Origin: SIG565 sp045613385
GTDB taxonomy: Bacteria; Bacillota; Clostridia; Oscillospirales; Acutalibacteraceae
NCBI GenBank assembly: GCA_045613385.1
Contig: JAZLAW010000022.1
Location: forward strand, 1-64,000
Direction: 5' to 3'
Length of the DNA: 64,000 nt
Positions 52,285-61,133 of this stretch are shown here, piece by piece. Numbering within the stretch: the first letter of the stretch is position 1; every line of letters starts with the position of its first letter. A program made the translations under genes and the position numbers. The notes under the pieces were generated by a model. That model saw only the letters and a list, made by a program, of their open reading frames with translations, was not told the DNA's origin and did not search any database.

Positions 52285-53571
52285 TTAATCCAAGAATCCT
52301 TTATAATGACGCATCATCATCTGTGATTCAAGATTCTGTACAGTATCTAATGCAACACCAACCATAATGAGTACCGAAGTACCGCCAAGCGAAATCGAGA
52401 TTCCGCCGACATTTCCTATGATAATAGGAAGAATAGCGATAACACTAAGGAATAAAGCACCCATCAAGGTAATTCTTGACAAAATCTTCTGAATAAAATC
52501 AGATGTTGTCTTGCCGGGGCGTATACCCGGAACAGAACCACCGTTCTTGCGGAGATTATTTGCCATTTCAACCGGATTAAACTGGATTGTTGTATAGAAA
52601 TACGCAAATCCGATAATAAGGAAGAAATAGATTACCGCATAGAAAATTCCTTGTACACTGAAGAGCTCTAAAACTTTTCCAAAAAAGTTGTTTCTAGCGC
52701 TCGGCCAGAACGAAAGAATCATTGTGGGTAACATAAGAATTGATGAAGCAAAGATTATCGGCATAACACCTGACATATTAACCTTAATCGGAATATGTGT
52801 GTTCTGTCCGCCATACATCTTATTTCCTACCACGCGCTTAGCATACTGAACTGGTATTCTGCGCTCTGCATTTGTCATCCAAACAACAAAGCCGATTATT
52901 GCTAAGAACACTAAAACTATACCTATAACGATAAGTTTAGGTGCCGCACCGGGTACAGACCAGTAAGCCCACAAATATGCTGCTGCATCAGGACCACGGG
53001 AAATAATACCTGAGAAAAGCAAAATTGAAATACCGTTACCAATACCATTTACATCTATTTGTTCGCCCAACCACATTACAAGTGCAGAACCTGCAGTAAA
53101 GCAGAGAACGATAACAAATCCTGCAAATATCATAGCTCCTGTTCCTTCTACACTGATAAGCGAACTTCCCTTTAGATAGAAGAAATATGCAGTACCTTGA
53201 ATAAGACCTAACACAACTGTTATATAACGAGTGATTTGAGCTATCTTCTTTTGTCCCTCTTCTCCATCTTTTGCAAGACGTTCAAGCGCAGGAATTGCTA
53301 CTGTGAGCAACTGTATAATAATTGAAGAGTTAATATACGGTGTTACTGACATAGCAAAGATAGCGGCATATTCAAGACCGCCACCTGTCAAGATTGACAA
53401 GTAACTGAAGAATTCATTTGAACCACTTGCCAAATTTCTTAATCCTTCAACATCCACATACGGAACCGGGATTACAGAACCTATACGGAAAATGAGAATA
53501 ATGAAAAATGTGAAAAGAATTTTTTTACGCAGGTCAACAATTTTCCATGCATTTTTAATCGTTTCAAACAT
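52285..53571 (-). CDS. secY: Protein translocase subunit SecY
   Basis: Channel-forming subunit of the SecYEG translocon in the cytoplasmic membrane. The 428-residue protein has ten predicted membrane segments, begins MFETIKNAWKIVDLRKKILF, and contains the conserved SGIISRGPDA- and GGTSVLIMVGVALDTVQ stretches near the C terminus. Its start overlaps the rplO stop by one base. The order rplO-secY-adk-map is that of the Bacillus spc operon. Confidence 0.97.
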   Translation of the reverse strand: MFETIKNAWKIVDLRKKILFTFFIILIFRIGSVIPVPYVDVEGLRNLASGSNEFFSYLSILTGGGLEYAAIFAMSVTPYINSSIIIQLLTVAIPALERLAKDGEEGQKKIAQITRYITVVLGLIQGTAYFFYLKGSSLISVEGTGAMIFAGFVIVLCFTAGSALVMWLGEQIDVNGIGNGISILLFSGIISRGPDAAAYLWAYWSVPGAAPKLIVIGIVLVFLAIIGFVVWMTNAERRIPVQYAKRVVGNKMYGGQNTHIPIKVNMSGVMPIIFASSILMLPTMILSFWPSARNNFFGKVLELFSVQGIFYAVIYFFLIIGFAYFYTTIQFNPVEMANNLRKNGGSVPGIRPGKTTSDFIQKILSRITLMGALFLSVIAILPIIIGNVGGISISLGGTSVLIMVGVALDTVQNLESQMMMRHYKGFLD

Positions 53572-54014
53572 TATTCAGTCACCTCTGCCTTTCCGCCGGC
53601 CTTAGTGATTTTTTCTTCAGCAGATTTAGAGAAAGCTGTGAGTTTTACTGTGAGTTTCTTTGTAACGTTACCGTTACCGAGAACCTTAACAGCTACATCA
53701 GCTTTATTGATAATACCTTTTTCTGCGAGAGCTGCAGCATCTACAACTGCGCCATCCTCAAATTTATTGAGAGCAGCAACATTGATAGCCACAATCTCCT
53801 CGGCAAAAATGTTGTTGAAGCCACGCTTAGGGATACGTCTCTGGAGCGGCATCTGTCCGCCTTCGAAACCAGCTCTCATACCGCGACCGGCACGAGCCTT
53901 CTGACCCTTGTGACCTTTACCGGCTGTTTTACCGTTGCCGGAGCCATGACCTCTGCCTATACGCTTTGCTTCCTTTGTAGAACCAAAAGCGGGAGTAAGT
54001 TCATGCAGTTTCAT
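53571..54014 (-). CDS. rplO: Large-subunit ribosomal protein L15
   Basis: uL15, 147 residues, begins MKLHELTPAFGSTKEAKRIG and has the basic stretch GRGHGSGNGKTAGKGHKGQ, then GQMPLQRRIPKRGFNNIF. ATG 54014 is preceded by AGGAGG; an ATG three codons earlier is closer to that site and less likely. Confidence 0.96.
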   Translation of the reverse strand: MKLHELTPAFGSTKEAKRIGRGHGSGNGKTAGKGHKGQKARAGRGMRAGFEGGQMPLQRRIPKRGFNNIFAEEIVAINVAALNKFEDGAVVDAAALAEKGIINKADVAVKVLGNGNVTKKLTVKLTAFSKSAEEKITKAGGKAEVTE

Positions 54015-54074
54015 TTTTCGCACCTCCTTGCTTAGTAGCGCTATTCATTAACCGAATAGTCGATTTATTGAGAC

Positions 54075-54272
54075 CTAAGCCTCAGTTACCTCTACGAGGT
54101 GGATAACCTTTTTAATCTTACCTTTGGTCTGGTCGTTATCGGGTTGAATTACTTCGTCACCAATCTTTTTAAGACCTAAAGCATAAACTGTAGCAATCTG
54201 GTCTTTCTTGCAACCGATTACACTCTTAACCAATTTAATTTTAAGGCCGGCAGCCTTTTTTGTTTTAGCCAT
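54075..54272 (-). CDS. rpmD: Large-subunit ribosomal protein L30
   Basis: uL30, 65 residues: LKIKLVKSVIGCKKDQIATV then ALGLKKIGDEVIQPD, the standard fold. A 60-bp gap separates it from rplO and holds a small hairpin (CTATTC/GAATAG, 54041-54059). Confidence 0.95.
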   Translation of the reverse strand: MAKTKKAAGLKIKLVKSVIGCKKDQIATVYALGLKKIGDEVIQPDNDQTKGKIKKVIHLVEVTEA

Positions 54273-54286
54273 TACGCTGCTCCTCC

Positions 54287-54802
54287 TTAACCGATAATTT
54301 CTTTAACCGATTTGCCGCGGATTACTGCGACTTCTTCGGCACTACGCAATGAAGCAAGACCCTGAATGGTAGCGCGAACAACATTGCAAGGATTCTTGGA
54401 ACGCAATGTCTTGGTACGAATGTCCGAAACACCTACAGTTTCAAGTACGGCACGAACCGGACCGCCGGCGATAACACCGGTACCGGGTGCAGCCGGTTTC
54501 ATAAGAACGCGACCTGCGCCGAATTCACCCATAACTTCGTGCGGAATTGTTGTACCCTTAAGAGAAACCTTAATGAGATTTTTCTTAGCGTCTTCAATAC
54601 CTTTGCGGATAGCTTCCGGAACTTCACCGGCTTTACCCAAACCGAAGCCTACTACGCCGTCACCGTTTCCTACAACAACCAAAGCAGAGAATTTCATAAT
54701 ACGTCCGCCCTTTACTGTCTTGGAAACACGGTTTATAGCAACTACTTTTTCTTTTAATGCTCTAGGGTCATCTAATGTTGTGATGTCAAATTTTGTAGCC
54801 AA
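54287..54802 (-). CDS. rpsE: Small-subunit ribosomal protein S5
   Basis: uS5, 171 residues, supports decoding accuracy and helicase action of the 30S. It has RVSKTVKGGRIMKFSALVVV and GDGVVGFGLGKAGEVPEAIR, and the second domain VLMKPAAPGTGVIAGGPVRA. It follows rplR by 20 bp. Confidence 0.97.
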   Translation of the reverse strand: MATKFDITTLDDPRALKEKVVAINRVSKTVKGGRIMKFSALVVVGNGDGVVGFGLGKAGEVPEAIRKGIEDAKKNLIKVSLKGTTIPHEVMGEFGAGRVLMKPAAPGTGVIAGGPVRAVLETVGVSDIRTKTLRSKNPCNVVRATIQGLASLRSAEEVAVIRGKSVKEIIG

Positions 54803-54822
54803 AAGTATTCCTCCTCCTTCTT

Positions 54823-55182
54823 TTAGAACTTGAGGCCGCCCTCACGGGCTCCTTCGGCAAGCTCCTTGACACGTCCGTGATAAACATATCCGCCGCGGTC
54901 GAAAACAACTTCGGTGATATTTTTATCAGCAGCACGTTTAGCAATTAACTGTCCAACCTTGCGGGCTTCTTCTTTGTTACCCTTAGCTGTACCGAACTCT
55001 TTTTCGGTAGACGAAGCGGCAACCAGAGTTACACCCTTTACATCATCTATAAGCTGGGCGTAAATATTGCTGTTGGAGCGGAATACATCAAGGCGGGGGC
55101 ACTCTGCAGTACCGTTGATTTTACCGCGAACACGCATATGTCTGCGGATACGAGCCTTGTTAGAATCAGGCTTATTAACCAT
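54823..55182 (-). CDS. rplR: Large-subunit ribosomal protein L18
   Basis: uL18 binds 5S rRNA. The 119 residues include RRHMRVRGKINGTAECPRLD and the C-terminal FDRGGYVYHGRVKELAEGAR. Order rplF-rplR-rpsE is standard. Confidence 0.97.
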   Translation of the reverse strand: MVNKPDSNKARIRRHMRVRGKINGTAECPRLDVFRSNSNIYAQLIDDVKGVTLVAASSTEKEFGTAKGNKEEARKVGQLIAKRAADKNITEVVFDRGGYVYHGRVKELAEGAREGGLKF

Positions 55183-55200
55183 TTTAATACACTCCTTTTA

Positions 55201-55749
55201 TTATTTCTTTGCGCCCTTGGCAGCTTTACCTTCTTTGCGACGGATATGTTCATCCGCGTACTTGATGCCTTTGCCCTTATAGGGTTCCGGCGGACGCTTA
55301 GAACGGATATCAGCTGCAAATTGGCCTACCATTTGCTTATCAGAACCGGAAACTATAATCTTGTTCGGATTAGGAACTTCGATTGTAATACCCGGAATCT
55401 CGGAAATTACTACCTGGTGTGAAAAACCGAGGTTCATAACTAAGTCTTTACCCTGTTTTGATACACGGTAACCTACACCGTTAACATCCAATTCCTTACT
55501 GAAGCCTTTTGTAACACCTTCAACCATATTAGCTATGAGTGTACGTGTGAGACCGTGAAGTGAACGGTGCTCTTTAACATCACTCGGGCGGCTAACTGTG
55601 ATTTCGTTGTTCTCTACAGTAATGGTCATATCTTCGCTGAAAGTATTTTTAAGTTCAGCTTTCGGTCCCTTAACGGTAACTTCACAACCATTAATCTTAA
55701 CTTCTACACCGGCAGGAATTGCGATAGGTTTAAGTCCTATTCTTGACAT
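55201..55749 (-). CDS. rplF: Large-subunit ribosomal protein L6
   Basis: uL6 near the factor-binding site, 182 residues, two similar domains. It begins MSRIGLKPIAIPAGVEV and ends with RSKRPPEPYKGKGIKY and a basic tail. It follows rpsH by 14 bp. Confidence 0.97.
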   Translation of the reverse strand: MSRIGLKPIAIPAGVEVKINGCEVTVKGPKAELKNTFSEDMTITVENNEITVSRPSDVKEHRSLHGLTRTLIANMVEGVTKGFSKELDVNGVGYRVSKQGKDLVMNLGFSHQVVISEIPGITIEVPNPNKIIVSGSDKQMVGQFAADIRSKRPPEPYKGKGIKYADEHIRRKEGKAAKGAKK

Positions 55750-55763
55750 TCCTCAGCACCTCC

Positions 55764-56162
55764 TTACCACACAAAAGCAAGTACTTCGCCGCCAACATTG
55801 GCGATGCGTGCCTGCTTATCGGTGATTATTCCTTTAGAGGTTGAGAGAATTGCAATACCGAGTCCCTTCATAACCTTGGGCATATCTTCTACATTTGTAT
55901 AGATACGAAGACCAGGTTTAGAAACTCTGCGAATTCCGGAAATAACCTGTGTTTTATTCGGGCCATACTTCAAGGTTATATGAAGTACGCCCTGCTTTCC
56001 GTCCTCAACGAACTGAAAGCCATTAATGTAACCTTCATCAAGTAAAATCTGGGCGATTGCCTTCTTTACATTAGATGCAGGTATATCAACCGAATCGTGT
56101 TTTGCTGAAGATGCATTACGAATTCTTGTAAGCATATCAGCGATTGTATCGGTGATTTGCAT
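55764..56162 (-). CDS. rpsH: Small-subunit ribosomal protein S8
   Basis: uS8 binds the central domain of 16S rRNA and, in enterobacteria, represses the spc operon. The 132 residues start MQITDTIADMLTRIRNASSA and end GLGIAILSTSKGIITDKQAR and GGEVLAFVW. Confidence 0.97.
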   Translation of the reverse strand: MQITDTIADMLTRIRNASSAKHDSVDIPASNVKKAIAQILLDEGYINGFQFVEDGKQGVLHITLKYGPNKTQVISGIRRVSKPGLRIYTNVEDMPKVMKGLGIAILSTSKGIITDKQARIANVGGEVLAFVW

Positions 56163-56190
56163 GACGTCGACCTCCTTTAGCCTTTGCTTT

Positions 56191-56376
56191 TTACCAGCTT
56201 GCCTTCTTTACACCGGGAATCTCGCCCTTGTAAGCAAGCTCCCTAAAGCAGATACGGCAAATGCCGTACTTGCGAAGATAAGCATGCGGGCGGCCGCAGA
56301 TTTTGCATCTGCTGTATTCTCTTGTTGAAAACTTAGCAGTTCTTGCCTGCTTAACTTTCATAGATGTTTTAGCCAT
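56191..56376 (-). CDS. rpsN: Small-subunit ribosomal protein S14, zinc type
   Basis: The short 61-residue form of uS14 with two CxxC pairs (SRCKICGRP and GICRICFREL) that bind zinc. This type is usual in Gram-positive bacteria. It lies between rplE and rpsH. Confidence 0.97.
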   Translation of the reverse strand: MAKTSMKVKQARTAKFSTREYSRCKICGRPHAYLRKYGICRICFRELAYKGEIPGVKKASW

Positions 56377-56388
56377 AATTCCTTCTCC

Positions 56389-56928
56389 TTATTTCGCAAA
56401 CGGAGCGCCCATAAGAGTAAGTAACTCACGTGCTTCTTCGTCGTTGGTTGCAGTAGTAACAAAAATAATGTCCATACCACGAACCTTGTCTATTTTATCG
56501 TACTCAATTTCAGGGAAAATCAACTGTTCTTTAACGCCCATTGCATAGTTGCCGCGGCCGTCAAAAGCGTTGGGATTAATTCCTCTGAAGTCACGAACTC
56601 TCGGAAGAGCGATGTTGAAGAGCTTGTAAACAAACTCATACATTTTTTCTCCGCGAAGAGTTGTTTTAACACCAATCGGCATACCTTCTCTGAGCTTGAA
56701 GTTCGCAACCGACTTCTTAGCACGGCAAGGAACTGCCTTCTGGCCTGTGATGGCTGCTAAGTCGCTCATAATAGCGTCGATAACCTTTGAGTTATCCTTA
56801 GCTTCGCCACAACCTACATTGATAACTACCTTTTCGAGCTTCGGAATCTGCATGACGCTCTTATAATTGTACTTTGCCATCAATGCAGGAGCGATATTCT
56901 GTTTGTAATCGTCCTTCAATACTGACAT
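56389..56928 (-). CDS. rplE: Large-subunit ribosomal protein L5
   Basis: uL5 binds 5S rRNA and contacts P-site tRNA. The 179 residues contain MQIPKLEKVVINVGCGEAK and AKKSVANFKLREGMPIGVKT and RDFRGINPNAFDGRGNYAMG. It follows rplX by 19 bp. Confidence 0.97.
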   Translation of the reverse strand: MSVLKDDYKQNIAPALMAKYNYKSVMQIPKLEKVVINVGCGEAKDNSKVIDAIMSDLAAITGQKAVPCRAKKSVANFKLREGMPIGVKTTLRGEKMYEFVYKLFNIALPRVRDFRGINPNAFDGRGNYAMGVKEQLIFPEIEYDKIDKVRGMDIIFVTTATNDEEARELLTLMGAPFAK

Positions 56929-56947
56929 GTCATGTCCTCCTTATCTC

Positions 56948-57271
56948 TTAAAAGGTTTCGCCGCACTTTTTGCACATGCGGTCTTTTTTACCGTCAGCAT
57001 AAATCTTATAGCCTACACGGGTGGGTTTGTTGCACTTGGGGCAAACTACCTGTACCTTACAAGCATAGATTGGGCTTTCGGTTTCAATTATACCGGAAGG
57101 GTCACCAGCTTTGCGCGGCTTAACGTGCTTTTTAACAACGTTTATGCCTTCAACAATTACCTTTCTTTCTTCCGGACTAACCTCAAGTACCTTACCGGTC
57201 TTGCCGCGGTCCTTGTCATCTCCAGTGAGGAGTATTACAGTATCGCCTGTTTTAACGTGAAGTTTATTCAT
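56948..57271 (-). CDS. rplX: Large-subunit ribosomal protein L24, with C-terminal zinc ribbon
   Basis: uL24 helps start 50S assembly. The 107-residue protein has the KOW motif (KTGDTVILLTGDDKDRGKTG) and a C-terminal ribbon with CPKC and CKKC, the extended form common in Firmicutes. It follows rplN by 17 bp. Confidence 0.96.
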   Translation of the reverse strand: MNKLHVKTGDTVILLTGDDKDRGKTGKVLEVSPEERKVIVEGINVVKKHVKPRKAGDPSGIIETESPIYACKVQVVCPKCNKPTRVGYKIYADGKKDRMCKKCGETF

Positions 57272-57288
57272 TAACTTTTACCTCCCCA

Positions 57289-57657
57289 TTAAAGCACTTC
57301 CGGAGCGAGAGAAAGAATCTTTGTATAATCTTTATCTCTGAGCTCACGGGCTACTGGTCCGAAAATACGAGTTCCGCGCGGGTTTTTGTCCTCACGGATG
57401 ATTACTGCTGCATTTTCATCGAATCTGATGTATGTGCCGTCATTGCGACGAAGACCTTTTGCAGAACGAACTACAACAGCCTTAACTACATCGCCCTTCT
57501 TAACTGTTCCACCGGGAGCAGCTTTCTTAACAGAAGCAACGATAACATCGCCAATGTTGGCATACCTCCTTTTGGAGCCTCCTAAAACACGGATGCACAT
57601 AATTTCTTTAGCACCGGTATTGTCAGCAACCTTGAGGTAACTCTGTTGTTGTATCAC
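57289..57657 (-). CDS. rplN: Large-subunit ribosomal protein L14
   Basis: uL14, 122 residues, begins MIQQQSYLKVADNTGAKEIM and ends with ARELRDKDYTKILSLAPEVL. The start codon is GTG, nine bases after AGGAGG. Confidence 0.97.
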   Translation of the reverse strand: MIQQQSYLKVADNTGAKEIMCIRVLGGSKRRYANIGDVIVASVKKAAPGGTVKKGDVVKAVVVRSAKGLRRNDGTYIRFDENAAVIIREDKNPRGTRIFGPVARELRDKDYTKILSLAPEVL

Positions 57658-57675
57658 AGTGTTTTCCTCCTTAAA

Positions 57676-57933
57676 CTATTTAGCCTTTTCAACTATTTGA
57701 GCAACGCGCCAGTTTTTGTCTTTCGACAACGGACGTGTTTCCATAATAAGAACTCTGTCACCAATGTTGCATTCGTTGTTCTCATCATGAGCTTTAAGTC
57801 TAATAGTGTTCTTAATAATCTTCTTATAAAGCGGGTGTTTAACGTTGTCTTCGATAGCAACTACAACTGTTTTATCCATTTTGTTGCTAACTACCTTACC
57901 CACTCTTGTCTTACGAAGGTTTCTTTCGCTCAT
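57676..57933 (-). CDS. rpsQ: Small-subunit ribosomal protein S17
   Basis: uS17 is a primary 16S-binding OB-fold protein. The 85 residues include RKTRVGKVVSNKMDKTVVVA and GDRVLIMETRPLSKDKNWRV. It follows rpmC by 19 bp. Confidence 0.97.
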   Translation of the reverse strand: MSERNLRKTRVGKVVSNKMDKTVVVAIEDNVKHPLYKKIIKNTIRLKAHDENNECNIGDRVLIMETRPLSKDKNWRVAQIVEKAK

Positions 57934-57952
57934 TTAGCTTTACCTCCCTGAA

Positions 57953-58159
57953 TTAAGCATTTGCGCTGTCTTTAAGTTCTGTCTCACGAATAACTGTTTT
58001 TACTCGTGCGATGTCCTTTTTAACAGCGTTTATACGTGTGGGGTTGTCGAGCTGGTTAATGGCAAGCTGAAAACGGAGATTGAATAACTCTTCCTTAAGC
58101 TTTGCCAACTTATCATTAAGTTCAGGTAAAGATAATTCTCTGATTTCCTTTGCGTTCAT
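57953..58159 (-). CDS. rpmC: Large-subunit ribosomal protein L29
   Basis: uL29 lies at the polypeptide exit and contacts trigger factor and SRP. The 68-residue helical protein starts MNAKEIRELSLPELNDKLAK and overlaps rplP by one base. Confidence 0.96.
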   Translation of the reverse strand: MNAKEIRELSLPELNDKLAKLKEELFNLRFQLAINQLDNPTRINAVKKDIARVKTVIRETELKDSANA

Positions 58160-58584
58160 TACTGCTCACCACCCATTTCCTGCTTTGTAACAAACTTACA
58201 CTTAATAGGAAGCTTGTTTGCTGCGAGACGCATAGCTTCACGAGCCAATTCCTCGCTAACACCGCCTATTTCGAACATTATTCTGCCCGGCTTAACTACG
58301 GCTACCCAATATTCCGGAGAACCTTTACCTGAACCCATTCGAGTTTCAGCAGGTTTTTCTGTAATCGGCTTATCGGGGAAAATTTTAATCCAAACCTGAC
58401 CGCCACGTTTGATGTAACGAGTCATAGCGATACGTGCTGCTTCAATCTGGTTAGAGGTAATCCACGCCGGTTCTAAAGCCTGAAGACCAAAATCGCCGTG
58501 AGATACTGTTGTACCTCTTGAAGCAGTACCGGTCAAACGACCACGGTGTACTCTACGGTATTTAACACGCTTCGGTAATAACAT
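58159..58584 (-). CDS. rplP: Large-subunit ribosomal protein L16
   Basis: uL16 helps shape the A site of the 50S. The 141-residue protein begins MLLPKRVKYRRVHRGRLTG and has RMGSGKGSPEYWVAVVKPGR. One-base overlaps with both rpsC and rpmC indicate coupled translation. Confidence 0.97.
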   Translation of the reverse strand: MLLPKRVKYRRVHRGRLTGTASRGTTVSHGDFGLQALEPAWITSNQIEAARIAMTRYIKRGGQVWIKIFPDKPITEKPAETRMGSGKGSPEYWVAVVKPGRIMFEIGGVSEELAREAMRLAANKLPIKCKFVTKQEMGGEQ

Positions 58585-59246
58585 TAGCGGGTTCCTCCTT
58601 CCTTACGAGCCTTTGAATCGTGAAGAACTTCACCCTTATAAATCCAAACCTTGATGCCGAGTTTACCATAGGTTGTATTTGCTTCTGCAAAACCATAGTC
58701 AATATCAGCACGGATGGTCTGAAGCGGGATGGTACCTTCATGATACTGTTCGCTTCTTGCAATTTCAGCACCGCCGAGACGGCCTGAAACCATAATCTTG
58801 ATACCCTTAGCGCCTGACTTCATAGCACGGCCGATAGCCATCTTCATAGCGCGGCGGAAGGATACACGTTTCTCGAGCTGTTCAGCAACGCTTTCAGCTA
58901 CAAGTGTTGAGTTAACATCAGGATTTTTAACTTCTACGATGTTAATGTTTACAGGTTGACCGAGTTTCTTTTCGCAAAGTGCGCGGAGCTTTTCGATTTC
59001 CGAACCGTTACGGCCGATTACGATGCCCGGCTTTGCACAATGAATGTGAAGTCTTACTTTGGAAGCTCCACGTTCGATTTCAATCTTCGGAACACCTGCA
59101 GAGTAAAGTGTTTTCTTTAAGAACTTGCGGAGGTTATAGTCCTCAACCAAAGTATCTCCGAAAACCTTGTCATTGGCGAACCAACGGGAATCCCAGTTCT
59201 TAATTACGCCCACACGGAAACCATGTGGATTAACCTTCTGTCCCAT
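58584..59246 (-). CDS. rpsC: Small-subunit ribosomal protein S3
   Basis: uS3 lines the mRNA entry tunnel. The 220 residues have MGQKVNPHGFRVGVIKNWDS, the KH domain (GIVIGRNGSEIEKLR) and the C-terminal domain GAKGIKIMVSGRLGGAEIAR. It follows rplV by 16 bp. Confidence 0.97.
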   Translation of the reverse strand: MGQKVNPHGFRVGVIKNWDSRWFANDKVFGDTLVEDYNLRKFLKKTLYSAGVPKIEIERGASKVRLHIHCAKPGIVIGRNGSEIEKLRALCEKKLGQPVNINIVEVKNPDVNSTLVAESVAEQLEKRVSFRRAMKMAIGRAMKSGAKGIKIMVSGRLGGAEIARSEQYHEGTIPLQTIRADIDYGFAEANTTYGKLGIKVWIYKGEVLHDSKARKEGGTR

Positions 59247-59262
59247 ACTTTAACCTCCTTCT

Positions 59263-59601
59263 TTAGTCTTCACGTTCTTTAAGTACGATTGTCATATGGC
59301 TTGTTCTCTTAAGAATGCGGTGTGCACGGCCGTGGTCCTTAGGACGAATTCTCTTAAGTGTCGGGCCGGGGCATACGAAACATTCTGCAACATAAAGTTT
59401 CGATACATCCATATTATGATTGTTTTCTGCATTCGCGATTGCTGAAGCTAAAAGCTTCTCTAAATACTCACAAGCAGCTTTGGGAGTAAATTTGAGAATG
59501 GCCATAGCCTTGTCAGCATCTTGATTTCGGATTAAATCCAAAACAATTTTCACCTTACGGGGTGAAATACGAGCATATTTTAATATAGCTCTTGCTTCCA
59601 T
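59263..59601 (-). CDS. rplV: Large-subunit ribosomal protein L22
   Basis: uL22 has an extended loop reaching into the exit tunnel, where macrolide resistance changes occur. The 112 residues include ARISPRKVKIVLDLIRNQDA and the loop PTLKRIRPKDHGRAHRILKR. No unusual insertion is seen in the loop. Confidence 0.97.
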   Translation of the reverse strand: MEARAILKYARISPRKVKIVLDLIRNQDADKAMAILKFTPKAACEYLEKLLASAIANAENNHNMDVSKLYVAECFVCPGPTLKRIRPKDHGRAHRILKRTSHMTIVLKERED

Positions 59602-59620
59602 TTTTTACTCTCCCTTCTGC

Positions 59621-59893
59621 TTATTTTGTTGTTTTTGCACCGGCGTGGCCCTTGAATGTTCTTGTGGGGGCAAATTCGCCGAGTTTGTGTCCAACCATAT
59701 CCTCAGTTACATAAACCGGAACATGCTTACGTCCGTCGTGAACAGCGATTGTATGTCCAACGAAATCAGGGAATATGGTTGAAGAACGTGACCAGGTCTT
59801 GAGAACTCTCTTCTCGCCTGCTTCGTTCATCTCTATAATCCTTTTAAGCAACACAGGTTGCACGAAAGGACCTTTTTTAGTACTTCTACCCAT
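59621..59893 (-). CDS. rpsS: Small-subunit ribosomal protein S19
   Basis: uS19, 90 residues, in the 30S head. It begins MGRSTKKGPFVQPVLLKR and contains TIAVHDGRKHVPVYVTEDMV and KLGEFAPTRTFKGH. It follows rplB by 21 bp. Confidence 0.97.
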   Translation of the reverse strand: MGRSTKKGPFVQPVLLKRIIEMNEAGEKRVLKTWSRSSTIFPDFVGHTIAVHDGRKHVPVYVTEDMVGHKLGEFAPTRTFKGHAGAKTTK

Positions 59894-59914
59894 AATTATT
59901 CTCCTTTACGCAGA

Positions 59915-60745
59915 CTACTTAGAACGACGCTTAACAATATACTTATCAGAGCGTTTCTTCTTATCCCTTGTTTTGTAACCGAGTGCAGGTTTACCCCACG
60001 GAGTTACAGGACCGGGACGGCCGATAGGTGACTTACCTTCACCACCACCGTGCGGGTGGTCATTCGGGTTCATTACAGAACCACGAACTGTAGGACGCCA
60101 ACCCATATGACGCTTACGACCTGCTTTACCGTAATTTACGTTGCTGTGTTCAGGATTGCTTACCTGACCTACAGTTGCCATACAGTTTGCAGGAACGTTA
60201 CGGAGTTCGCCAGACGGAAGTCTGAGCAATGCCATACCGTTTTCTTTAGCCATAAGCTGTGCCATATTACCTGCTGAACGTGCAAGTTGTGCACCCTTAC
60301 CGGGATAAAGTTCAATATTGTGAATAACTGTACCTACAGGAATGTTTGCAAGCGGAAGTGCGTTACCCGGCTTAATATCAGCATCGGGACCACTTACGAT
60401 AACATCGCCGACTTTAAGACCAATCGGTGCGATGATGTAACGCTTTTCACCATCTGTATACTGTACAAGGGCTATAAACGCAGAACGGTTCGGATCGTAT
60501 TCAAGAGTCATAACTGTAGCTTCGATACCGAAACGGTTTCTCTTGAAATCGATAATTCTGTACTTTCTGCGGTTTCCGCCGCCTCTGTGGCGTACGGTGA
60601 TGCGGCCATAACTGTTACGACCGGCATTTTTCTTTAAAGGCGCAAGCAAACTTCTTTCGGGCGCTACCTTTGATAACTCGGAATAATCCATAGTTGTCAT
60701 ACCGCGGCGACCGGGGGTAGTCGGCTTGTAATGTTTAATTGCCAT
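59915..60745 (-). CDS. rplB: Large-subunit ribosomal protein L2
   Basis: uL2 is among the most conserved 50S proteins and is needed for subunit association and peptidyl transfer. The 276 residues include KNAGRNSYGRITVRHRGGG and the conserved GSVMNPNDHPHGGGEGK with its essential His near residue 230. The 94-bp gap to rplW is longer than others in the operon and has two palindromes. Confidence 0.97.
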   Translation of the reverse strand: MAIKHYKPTTPGRRGMTTMDYSELSKVAPERSLLAPLKKNAGRNSYGRITVRHRGGGNRRKYRIIDFKRNRFGIEATVMTLEYDPNRSAFIALVQYTDGEKRYIIAPIGLKVGDVIVSGPDADIKPGNALPLANIPVGTVIHNIELYPGKGAQLARSAGNMAQLMAKENGMALLRLPSGELRNVPANCMATVGQVSNPEHSNVNYGKAGRKRHMGWRPTVRGSVMNPNDHPHGGGEGKSPIGRPGPVTPWGKPALGYKTRDKKKRSDKYIVKRRSK

Positions 60746-60774
60746 TTTGTTTCACTCTCCTATTTTGGCTTAGC

Positions 60775-60822
60775 GAAGCCGTACGGCTTCATACATCACC
60801 TGAAATTAAATGTATTAATTTC
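60775..60822. repeat. Two palindromes in the rplW-rplB gap
   Basis: GAAGCCGTACGGCTTC (60775-60790) is a perfect 16-bp palindrome. GAAATTAA (60802-60809) and TTAATTTC (60815-60822) form a second hairpin with a 5-base loop. Neither is followed by a T-run in the direction of transcription. They could be an RNA processing or regulatory structure within the S10 operon. Confidence 0.55.
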
Positions 60823-60839
60823 AACTGATTTTCGGCGGA

Positions 60840-61133
60840 TTACATTAAACCGTCGAAGAATTCAATCGGTTTGGAATCTGCTTTAAGGGTTACGATAGCC
60901 TTTTTCCAAGCAGCTGTATATCCGCTGTAGCGGCCCATACGTCTTGCCTGACCTCTAACCGAAATGGTGTTTACCTTAGCAACCTTTACTTTGAAAAGAT
61001 TTTCAACTGCGGCTGCAATTTCGATTTTGTTGGCATTACGGTCTACCTTAAAGGTGTACTTCTTGTCAGCAATACCTGACATGCTCTTTTCGGTGATTAC
61101 CGGAGCGATAATGATATCCTGTGCGGTTTTCAT
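60840..61133 (-). CDS. rplW: Large-subunit ribosomal protein L23
   Basis: uL23 lies at the exit tunnel and docks trigger factor and SRP. The 97-residue protein starts MKTAQDIIIAPVITEKSMSG and has YTFKVDRNANKIEIAAAVEN. It overlaps rplD by one base. Confidence 0.96.
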   Translation of the reverse strand: MKTAQDIIIAPVITEKSMSGIADKKYTFKVDRNANKIEIAAAVENLFKVKVAKVNTISVRGQARRMGRYSGYTAAWKKAIVTLKADSKPIEFFDGLM

